A stretch of 64,000 nucleotides of DNA from Microvirga guangxiensis (GTDB taxonomy: Bacteria > Pseudomonadota > Alphaproteobacteria > Rhizobiales > Beijerinckiaceae), in NCBI RefSeq assembly GCF_900102135.1, contig NZ_FMVJ01000006.1, forward strand, positions 248,001 to 312,000, written 5' to 3'. Positions 56,355 through 64,000 of this stretch are shown here, one piece after another (position 1 is the first letter of the stretch; every line of letters starts with the position of its first letter). The notes below the pieces were generated by a model that was given only the letters and a program-made list of their open reading frames with translations, searched no databases and was not told where the DNA came from. The translations under genes were made by a program, and so were the position numbers.

Positions 56355-57059
56355 ATGCTCACGCGCAAGCAGCACGAATTGCTCCGCTTCATCCATGAGC
56401 GGCTGCGTGAAACCGGGGTTCCGCCGTCCTTCGACGAGATGAAGGACGCCCTCGACCTCAAGTCGAAGTCCGGCATTCACCGCCTTATCACGGCGCTCGA
56501 GGAGCGCGGCTTCATCCGCCGCCTGCCGAATCGTGCCCGTGCCCTCGAAGTGATCCGCCTGCCCGATTCGGTCGGTGCAGCTGCCGGTCAGCGCCGCTTC
56601 ACGCCGAGCGTGGTCGAAGGCGGCCTCACCGAGAAGAAATCCACGCCGCGGCCTGCGGCAGAGGAGCGTTATCGCGACGGCGCCTCGATCCCGGTCATGG
56701 GCCGGATCGCTGCCGGTACGCCGATCTCCGCGATCCAGAACCCCAGCCATTCCATCACCCTCTCGGGCGATTTCCTCTCTCAGGGAGATCACTTCGCCCT
56801 GGAAGTGCGTGGCGACTCGATGGTCGAGGCCGGCATTCTCGATGGCGACCTCGTCGTCATCCGCCGTCAGGATACGGCGAATACCGGCGACATCATCGTG
56901 GCCCTCATCGACGACGAGGAAGCAACCCTCAAGCGCTTCCGCCGCCGTGGCTCCTCGATTGCGCTGGAAGCCGCCAACCAGGCCTACGAGACCCGCGTCC
57001 TCGGCCCCGACCGGGTGAAAATCCAGGGCAAGCTCGTCAGTCTCGTTCGCCGCTACTGA
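56355..57059 (+). CDS. lexA: SOS repressor LexA
   Basis: A 234-residue repressor-protease. Winged HTH at residues 1-65 ([40 protein letters not shown]); a linker longer than in E. coli; the Ala-Gly cleavage site in [12 protein letters not shown]; catalytic Ser in [13 protein letters not shown] and catalytic Lys in DEEATLKRF. RecA-stimulated self-cleavage derepresses DNA-repair genes. It converges on comEC with a 23-base overlap. Confidence 0.97.
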   Translation: MLTRKQHELLRFIHERLRETGVPPSFDEMKDALDLKSKSGIHRLITALEERGFIRRLPNRARALEVIRLPDSVGAAAGQRRFTPSVVEGGLTEKKSTPRPAAEERYRDGASIPVMGRIAAGTPISAIQNPSHSITLSGDFLSQGDHFALEVRGDSMVEAGILDGDLVVIRRQDTANTGDIIVALIDDEEATLKRFRRRGSSIALEAANQAYETRVLGPDRVKIQGKLVSLVRRY

Positions 57060-59322
57060 TCTCGTCCTCTGGGATATCCTGCTCAGGAACAGGCCGCGCC
57101 GGGCGCTGTCTTTCCTGAGCAGAGCTTTTCGCGGCATTAGCCGGAGATGCGCTCTCCCGCACGGTCCAAGGCCGGACCTCCCGCCCCTTTTTCACCGAGT
57201 GAATCTCAAATTCCTCGAGCCCCATGCGAATGGCGGTCGCGCCACGCTCTGTGAGACGCCTGCGATCCAACACGACAGCCGCTCGGCAGGTTTCCGGAGC
57301 ATCGAGCCGGGTGATCACGATGGCGGCCCGGCGGCAATCCTCCTCGAAAGCCGAAAACTCCTGAACGAAGGCCACGACGCGCCGAGCGCCCGTCTGGACG
57401 ACGCAGCCTTGCATGTCGCATTGGGCCGCCTGCTTGAGCGATGCGTCATCCGCACTGCGTCCGTCACCACCTGCCCGCAGCCATTGTTCCGTGACGAATC
57501 CGGAAGGCTTTCCGACCAATGTCAGCTCTCCGCGCTCATTGCGGATGGCAGCGCCTGCTCCGTCGCGGTCCACATAAATGTCATAGCGCTCCGGAGCGAC
57601 CGCGAAGGCCAGTCCGACACCTGCGGGAAAGAGCGCGAGCCAGCGCAAAGGCGAGGCCGGAATCGTGAGCACGAGAAGGCCAAGGCTCAGGAGCGCCAAA
57701 GCGCTCATGCCGAGCGCGGGCACGACGATTGTCGAGCCGCTGAAGCCGCCCACCCAGGCTGAGACACCGAGCACCTTCTCAACAGCAACCCCCATCAGCA
57801 TCCAGACCGGCGCATCGAGACCGAAGGGATAAGCGAGCACGCCGAGAACGGCTGCGGGCATCACCACCAACGACACGAGCGGCAACGCGAGCGCATTGCC
57901 GATGAGCCCGTATGGATTGAGGGTTTGGAAGTGGTAGGCCGCGAAGGGAGCCGTGGCGAGGCTCGCGACGAGAGTGGTCGTCATGAGACCGAAGGCGGAT
58001 CGACCGGCCCACGACATGGTCTTGTCGATCAAGGTGGCGTGCGCCCCCTCTTCCCTGCGCCATTGCAGCAGCGGCACAAGAGTCATCATTGCGGCAACTG
58101 CGCCGAACGACATCTGAAAGCTCGGGCCGAGAAGAGCTTCCGGTTCACGAGCAAGGACCAGGATCGCGGCAATGGACAGATTGCGCATGCTCAATGCCGG
58201 ACGATCCGCAAGAATCGCGCCGAACATGACGAGCGTCATGACGAGCGAACGCTGCGTCGCAACATCCGAGCCCGAAAAAATGCAATAGGCCGTCGCGCCG
58301 ATCATGGCGGCGATCGCCGCGATTTTCTTCACGGGCCAGCGCAAAGCGAGATCCGGGCTCAGTGCCAGCAGCGCGCGCACGAGCCAGAAGAACGTCCCTG
58401 CCGCCAAGACCATGTGCAGGCCCGAGATCGAGACGATGTGATAGATGCCTGCCGAACGCAGCACATCGTTGGTAGGCTCGCCGATGAGCCCGCGCTTGCC
58501 GGTAACGAGCGCGGCCCCTACGCCACCGGCGGCGCCACCGATTGCGGAGGCAATGCGTTGCGTAAGCGCATTGCGGGCCTCGTCCACATATGCCGCGAGC
58601 TTCAAGGACCAATCTGGCGATGTAGGTGGCTCAATCCGACGGACCGCGCCGGTGAACGAGCCGACCGCTCCGATCCCCTTGTAATAGGCATCGCGCGCGA
58701 AATCGTAGCCGCCCGGCCAGGCGGGTTGTGGCGGTGGCAGGAGCCGCGCCGTGCCGGTGATGAACTGACCGGCCGCGAGATCTCCCGCCTTGCGGATGGA
58801 AGCACGAACGCGCTCCGGACGTTCGCCATCGCCAACGCCCTGCAGGGAGGTGACCCGCAGCAGGACGCGCTTGCCCTCCTCCCGCTCCTCCACCGCTTCG
58901 ATGAAGCCTGAAACAGGCGCGATGATCATTCGTGACAACACGGGAGCCGCGACATTGCGCGTGCGGATGACGCCCGCAGAGAACCCGGCGAAGATAGCCG
59001 CGAGAGCAAGGCACGTGGACAAGGCGAAAAGCCTGCGCCGCATCCGGATCGCCGCCGCTCCGCAAATCGACAGCGCGGCGAGCGGAGCCCAGAGCGAGGG
59101 CTCGTCGGCCTGGAAGAAAAGCACGATGCCGAGGCCAAAGCACACGGCGAGCCAGGGGAAGAGCCGCCGCTGAGCAATCTCGTGCGAAAGGCAGCGCTCC
59201 AGCCATCCGCGCCAGTCGAGGGCCTGCCAATCCAGGCCCCAACCAAAGGGGCGCGGCAGTGCCGCTGCCCGCGCAAGGCTGCGCGGGATCCGGTCTGGCT
59301 CTCCTTTGTTATCTAGGGTCAT
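57037..59322 (-). CDS. ComEC/Rec2 family membrane protein
   Basis: A 761-residue polytopic protein. The first 300 residues hold three membrane segments and a DUF4131-type soluble part; the Competence domain covers residues 250-530 ([44 protein letters not shown]-like). In transformable bacteria ComEC carries DNA across the inner membrane. The C-terminal MBL region is degenerate: no HxHxDH metal motif is visible. Rhizobial homologues often look like this, and transformability is not proven. Confidence 0.88.
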   Translation of the reverse strand: MTLDNKGEPDRIPRSLARAAALPRPFGWGLDWQALDWRGWLERCLSHEIAQRRLFPWLAVCFGLGIVLFFQADEPSLWAPLAALSICGAAAIRMRRRLFALSTCLALAAIFAGFSAGVIRTRNVAAPVLSRMIIAPVSGFIEAVEEREEGKRVLLRVTSLQGVGDGERPERVRASIRKAGDLAAGQFITGTARLLPPPQPAWPGGYDFARDAYYKGIGAVGSFTGAVRRIEPPTSPDWSLKLAAYVDEARNALTQRIASAIGGAAGGVGAALVTGKRGLIGEPTNDVLRSAGIYHIVSISGLHMVLAAGTFFWLVRALLALSPDLALRWPVKKIAAIAAMIGATAYCIFSGSDVATQRSLVMTLVMFGAILADRPALSMRNLSIAAILVLAREPEALLGPSFQMSFGAVAAMMTLVPLLQWRREEGAHATLIDKTMSWAGRSAFGLMTTTLVASLATAPFAAYHFQTLNPYGLIGNALALPLVSLVVMPAAVLGVLAYPFGLDAPVWMLMGVAVEKVLGVSAWVGGFSGSTIVVPALGMSALALLSLGLLVLTIPASPLRWLALFPAGVGLAFAVAPERYDIYVDRDGAGAAIRNERGELTLVGKPSGFVTEQWLRAGGDGRSADDASLKQAAQCDMQGCVVQTGARRVVAFVQEFSAFEEDCRRAAIVITRLDAPETCRAAVVLDRRRLTERGATAIRMGLEEFEIHSVKKGREVRPWTVRESASPANAAKSSAQERQRPARPVPEQDIPEDEISSGERD

Positions 59323-59464
59323 GGCTTTGGCTTAACGCGGGGTCGGTTGCATGGTAGACGAGCCCACGCTTCGGCCCAAACCACCCTGTGGATGAGCCGG
59401 ACCGACGCGAGCCTTCTTCCTAAGGCCGCGCCAATATTCAAGAATTTCAACAAGGTTCCCTGCG

Positions 59465-60892
59465 ATGACCGTCGTCACCCGCTTCGCTCCCTCGCCCACC
59501 GGCTTCCTGCATATCGGCGGGGGACGCACGGCCCTGTTCAACTGGCTCTATGCCAAGCGGCATGGGGGCAAGATGCTGCTGCGCATCGAAGACACGGACC
59601 GGGAACGCTCCACGGATGCCGCCATCGAGGCCATTCTGGACGGGCTCAAGTGGCTGGGGCTCGATTGGGACGGCGACGTGGTCTATCAGTTCGCCCGCGC
59701 AGCCCGCCATCGCGAGGTCGCCGAGACTCTGCTGGCCCAGGGCCGTGCCTATTACTGCTACGCAACCCAGCAGGAGCTGGAGGAGATGCGCGAGCTTGCC
59801 CGCAAGGAAGGCCGCCCCTCCCGTTATGACGGCCGCTGGCGCGACCGCGATCCGTCCGAGGCTCCGAAGGACGTGAAGCCCGTCATCCGCCTGAAGGCCC
59901 CTACCGAGGGCGAGACCGTGGTGGAGGACGAGGTGCAGGGCCGCGTGGTGTGGCAGAACAAGGATCTGGACGATCTGGTGCTCCTGCGTTCGGACGGCAC
60001 GCCCACCTACATGCTCGCCGTGGTGGTGGACGATCACGACATGGGCGTTACCCACGTGATCCGCGGCGACGACCACCTGACCAATGCCGCCCGGCAGACG
60101 CAGATCTATCAGGCCATGGGATGGGATGTGCCGAAGATGGCCCATATCCCGCTCATCCATGGCTCGGACGGCGCGAAACTCTCGAAGCGCCATGGCGCCC
60201 TCGGCGTCGAGGCCTATCGTGCGCTCGGCTACCTGCCGGTGGCCTTGCGCAACTACCTCGTCCGCCTCGGCTGGAGCCACGGCGACCAGGAAATCTTCTC
60301 CACCCAGGAGATGATCGATGCTTTCGACCTGAAGAATATCGGCCGCTCCCCGGCGCGCTTCGATTTCGCCAAGCTCGAGAACATCAATGGCCACTACATG
60401 CGCCAGTCGAAGGATGAAGACCTCGTGAATGCAATCGAGGCCATTCTGCCGGAGATCGGCGCTGAACGCGGCCTCGGCCCCACATTCAGCCCCGAACTGC
60501 GCGAGAAGCTCACGGCGGCCATGCCGGGTTTGAAGGAGCGCGCGAAGACCCTCGTGGAGTTGCTCGACAGCGCCTATTATCTCTACGCCCAGCGACCGCT
60601 GAAGCTGGAGGAGAAGGCCGCAACCCTTCTCGGCGAAGGGCAGCCCCGTCTCGCGGGAATCACGGACAAGCTCCGTGGCCTGAACGAGTGGAATGCCCAG
60701 AGCGTCGAGGCCGTGGTGCGCGAGCATGCGGAAGCGATCGGAGCCAAGCTCGGACAGGTAGCGCAGCCCCTGCGCGCCGCCTTGACGGGCCGGGCCACCT
60801 CCCCGGGCCTCTTCGACGTCATGGCGGTTCTGGGCCGCGACGAAACCCTGTTGCGGCTTCAAGATCAATTGAAGGATGCGCCCGCTGCATAG
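59465..60892 (+). CDS. gltX: Glutamyl-tRNA synthetase
   Basis: A 475-residue class I synthetase. The HIGH-type motif is in [16 protein letters not shown], the ATP loop is [10 protein letters not shown], the KMSKS-type motif is [10 protein letters not shown], and [11 protein letters not shown] fits the family. Two gltX genes are common in alphaproteobacteria, one sometimes with altered tRNA specificity; this copy looks complete. An intrinsic hairpin spans its stop codon. Confidence 0.96.
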   Translation: MTVVTRFAPSPTGFLHIGGGRTALFNWLYAKRHGGKMLLRIEDTDRERSTDAAIEAILDGLKWLGLDWDGDVVYQFARAARHREVAETLLAQGRAYYCYATQQELEEMRELARKEGRPSRYDGRWRDRDPSEAPKDVKPVIRLKAPTEGETVVEDEVQGRVVWQNKDLDDLVLLRSDGTPTYMLAVVVDDHDMGVTHVIRGDDHLTNAARQTQIYQAMGWDVPKMAHIPLIHGSDGAKLSKRHGALGVEAYRALGYLPVALRNYLVRLGWSHGDQEIFSTQEMIDAFDLKNIGRSPARFDFAKLENINGHYMRQSKDEDLVNAIEAILPEIGAERGLGPTFSPELREKLTAAMPGLKERAKTLVELLDSAYYLYAQRPLKLEEKAATLLGEGQPRLAGITDKLRGLNEWNAQSVEAVVREHAEAIGAKLGQVAQPLRAALTGRATSPGLFDVMAVLGRDETLLRLQDQLKDAPAA

Positions 60893-60909
60893 CAGGCGCA
60901 TCCTTCTTT
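60874..60909 (+). terminator. Terminator hairpin overlapping the gltX stop codon
   Basis: GGATGCGCC (60874-60882) is the exact reverse complement of GGCGCATCC (60895-60903), with 12 bases between that include the TAG stop at 60890-60892, and TTCTTTA follows. The terminator is therefore built from the last gltX codons. Confidence 0.75.
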
Positions 60910-61069
60910 AGATGCGCTTGCGGGGGTTCAACGGATAAGCTACCGAAGGCCCCATATTCCCCCACCGACCGGCTGACCTCGGTCCGGCGACTCGATCCCG
61001 GAGGGCCCTCCTCCAAGCGTTCGGTTGCTCTAGGTTATGCCCGGCCTCCTGCTGAAAGGGCGAAGACCC

Positions 61070-62359
<1,290 letters not shown>

Positions 62360-62382
62360 AATCATCCGCCAACGGATATGAG

Positions 62383-62410
62383 AAAGGGGCCTTTCGGCCC
62401 CTTTTTCTTT
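62383..62410 (+). terminator. Rho-independent terminator of gltA
   Basis: AAAGGGGCC (62383-62391) pairs with GGCCCCTTT (62396-62404) across a short TTTC loop and runs into TTCTTTT. Its A-rich left flank means it could also stop minus-strand transcription from lpxB, that is a bidirectional terminator. Confidence 0.88.
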
Positions 62411-62479
62411 TAAAAACTATTGTACTCGTCCACGACTTGCGCACCGAAAGCGCAACGTCGGCGGAGTAGGTTTGGCGGC

Positions 62480-63655
62480 TTAGCGTTTCGCTTCCAACAC
62501 CTCGTCTACAATCCGCGCGGCTCTCTCACTGGGAGCCTCGTCGCCAATCCGCATCAGCTCGTCGAGGCGTTGGAGCGCTGCTTCCTGCGCGCGGCGTTCA
62601 GGCGTATCGGACAGAAGCGGCAGCACGGCCGCCGCCAATGTTTCCGGCGTGCAATCTTCCTGGATGAATTCAGGAATCGCGTTCTCGCCCAGCACGAGGT
62701 TGGTAAGGACGATGGACTGCGCCTTGATGAGCGGGCGCAGGATGATCGCTTCGATCCAGGACACCTTGTAGGCTACGACCATGGGTATCCCCGAAAGGCC
62801 GAGTTCAAGCGTCACGGTGCCCGATGCAGCCAGAGCTGCGTCCGCGCTGCGGAAAGCCTGCCACTTGGCAGCCTCGCCTTCCACGATCTGCGGCTTCACG
62901 CTCCACGAGGCTGTCCCTTCCCGGATCTCGTTCAGCAAGTGCGGAACGGCGGGGATCGTGACCGCGAATGGACGCGATGTGCGCTGCTCGATCAGGCTCA
63001 GCGTCTTGCCGAAGGTATCGAGCAGCCGGCTGACCTCGGAGCGTCGGCTGCCGGGCAGAACGAGGAGATTGACCGGGCCGTCCTTGTGTAAATTGCGCTC
63101 GCTGCCTGCCGGACGGAACTCGCTCACTCGCTCGATCAGCGGGTGGCCCACATAGGTCGTGGGCGGACCGCCGAGGCGCTTGTGCGCATCGGGCTCGAAC
63201 GGCAGCAGCGCGAGAAGATGATCCACGTAAGCGCGCATCTTCGACGCGCGGCCAGGACGCCAGGCCCAGACGGAGGGACTCACGTAATCGACCACCGGAA
63301 TATGCGGCACGCGCTTGCGGACCGCCTTGGCGACCCGATGCGTGAAATCAGGGCTGTCGATGATGATGAGAATATCGGGATTGGCCGCTATCACCGCATC
63401 GGCCGTGAGCTTGATCCGGTTGAGTACGGTCGGCAGCCGCCCGATGACGGCGACGATGCCCATGACGGCAATGTCTTCCAGCGGGAACAGGCTCTTCTGA
63501 CCTTCCGCCTCCATGGCATGTCCGCCGACGCCGCCAAAGCTCAGACGGTCGGCTCCGAGGCGGGCTTTCAGGGCGCGCATGAGCTTCGCACCGAGCTGGT
63601 CACCGGATTCTTCGCCCGACACAATCCATATATTCAGAGGCTTCGTGTCAGCCAC
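62480..63655 (-). CDS. lpxB: Lipid-A-disaccharide synthase LpxB
   Basis: A 391-residue GT19 glycosyltransferase. IVSGEESGDQLGAKLMRAL and the FGGVGGHAMEAEG acceptor-binding loop mark the N-terminal half; LPGSRRSEVSRLL, AASGTVTLELGLSGIPMVVAY and LTNLVLGENAIPEFIQEDCTP mark the sugar-nucleotide half. It joins UDP-diacyl-GlcN and lipid X in lipid A synthesis at the inner membrane. Its start overlaps lpxI by eight bases. Confidence 0.97.
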   Translation of the reverse strand: MADTKPLNIWIVSGEESGDQLGAKLMRALKARLGADRLSFGGVGGHAMEAEGQKSLFPLEDIAVMGIVAVIGRLPTVLNRIKLTADAVIAANPDILIIIDSPDFTHRVAKAVRKRVPHIPVVDYVSPSVWAWRPGRASKMRAYVDHLLALLPFEPDAHKRLGGPPTTYVGHPLIERVSEFRPAGSERNLHKDGPVNLLVLPGSRRSEVSRLLDTFGKTLSLIEQRTSRPFAVTIPAVPHLLNEIREGTASWSVKPQIVEGEAAKWQAFRSADAALAASGTVTLELGLSGIPMVVAYKVSWIEAIILRPLIKAQSIVLTNLVLGENAIPEFIQEDCTPETLAAAVLPLLSDTPERRAQEAALQRLDELMRIGDEAPSERAARIVDEVLEAKR

Positions 63656-64000
63656 GCGGGGCCTCCATCCAGGGCAGATCGACCGCGACGAGGAACAGTC
63701 CCAGCCGATCGGCCATGCGCAAGGTTTCCTCCTGCTCCAGCACGAAGGTGGAGCCCTGGCCGACGGCGATTCCGGAAAGGCCTGCCTTCGCAGCCTCGAT
63801 GATCGTGCGCGGTCCGATGGTCGGCATGTCGACCCGCAGATCCTGGCCGCGCTTCGCGGCCTTGATCAGCACCCCGCCCTCCTTGCGGCGTCGAAGGCCG
63901 AACCAGGATTGGCGAAGACCGGCAACGCGCACCAGCATACGGTCGGTGCCTTCAGGCCCTTCGATGGCAAGCACATGGTTGCGGGCGATGACGGCTCCCT
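63648..64000 (-). CDS. lpxI: UDP-2,3-diacylglucosamine pyrophosphatase LpxI, 5' end outside window
   Basis: The C-terminal 117 residues of an LpxI. The frame is open to base 64000 (visible start ...GAVIARNHVLAIEGPEGTD), so the N-terminal part lies beyond the window. DMPTIGPRTIIEAAKAGLSGIAVGQG and the tail DRLGLFLVAVDL are family-diagnostic. LpxI hydrolyses UDP-2,3-diacylglucosamine to lipid X, the LpxH-replacing enzyme of alphaproteobacteria, directly before LpxB in the pathway and the genome. Confidence 0.93.
   Translation of the reverse strand, partial: GAVIARNHVLAIEGPEGTDRMLVRVAGLRQSWFGLRRRKEGGVLIKAAKRGQDLRVDMPTIGPRTIIEAAKAGLSGIAVGQGSTFVLEQEETLRMADRLGLFLVAVDLPWMEAPRG

Overview
The window is chromosomal DNA of an alphaproteobacterium of the order Hyphomicrobiales (Rhizobiales). 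The evidence is gene order: dusB-ntrBC-ntrYX-hfq-hflX-mazG, eno-ftsB-pdhA-pdhB-DUF5076-pdhC-lpdA-lipA, ppiD-trpE-trpG-trpD-trpC-moaC-moeA-lexA-comEC, and lpxI-lpxB facing gltA. The lexA operator is of the alphaproteobacterial GAAC/GTTC direct-repeat type, and ispD and ispF are fused. A Methylobacteriaceae-like genus such as Microvirga would fit, but that is a guess. Most of the window is GC-rich housekeeping DNA. The clear exceptions are an accessory catabolic cluster at about 3.5-14.8 kb and an AT-rich single-gene insertion at about 30.2-32.0 kb. I saw no tRNA, rRNA, CRISPR array, transposase or prophage gene.

Region by region. 1-3.3 kb: the end of a divergent family 1 glycosyl hydrolase, a TatD-like hydrolase, an MBL-fold phosphodiesterase-like hydrolase and a small Gly/Trp/Arg-rich exported protein. 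3.5-14.8 kb: a LysR regulator divergent from a tight run of genes for an M81 (MlrC-like) metallopeptidase, a YtcJ-like amidohydrolase, a complete DppABCDF-type peptide ABC importer, and a single polypeptide joining a YkuD L,D-transpeptidase-type domain to an M14 succinylglutamate desuccinylase/aspartoacylase-type zinc hydrolase. This is the most interesting part: it looks like an uncharacterised peptide or acyl-peptide import and breakdown system, possibly for murein peptides. 15-27 kb: OsmC, MazG, HflX, Hfq, the paired nitrogen-signalling systems NtrYX and NtrBC, DusB, IspDF and CinA.

27-45 kb: mostly minus-strand central metabolism: a RatA/Coq10-type lipid-binding protein, a P-loop kinase, LipA, a Cys-rich small protein, the AT-rich DUF262-HNH gene (possible phage defence), a GFA-type protein, the whole pyruvate dehydrogenase complex, FtsB, enolase, QueF (plus strand), an MFS exporter, KdsA, a DUF350 protein and a VOC protein. 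Two well-preserved nested-palindrome repeats of about 100 bp lie immediately downstream of stop codons here (after pdhC and after the DUF350 gene), and a degenerate relative lies after eno. 45-49 kb: CTP synthase, SecG and triosephosphate isomerase.

48.6-57 kb: a compact plus-strand run from PpiD through tryptophan (TrpE, G, D, C) and molybdenum cofactor (MoaC, MoeA) genes, then LexA with its own SOS box, converging on ComEC. 59-64 kb: GltX and GltA with clear terminators, then LpxB and the C-terminal part of LpxI running off the end on the minus strand. Several start codons were moved from the longest-ORF position to internal codons with better Shine-Dalgarno sequences or matching family N-termini; each case is noted in its entry.
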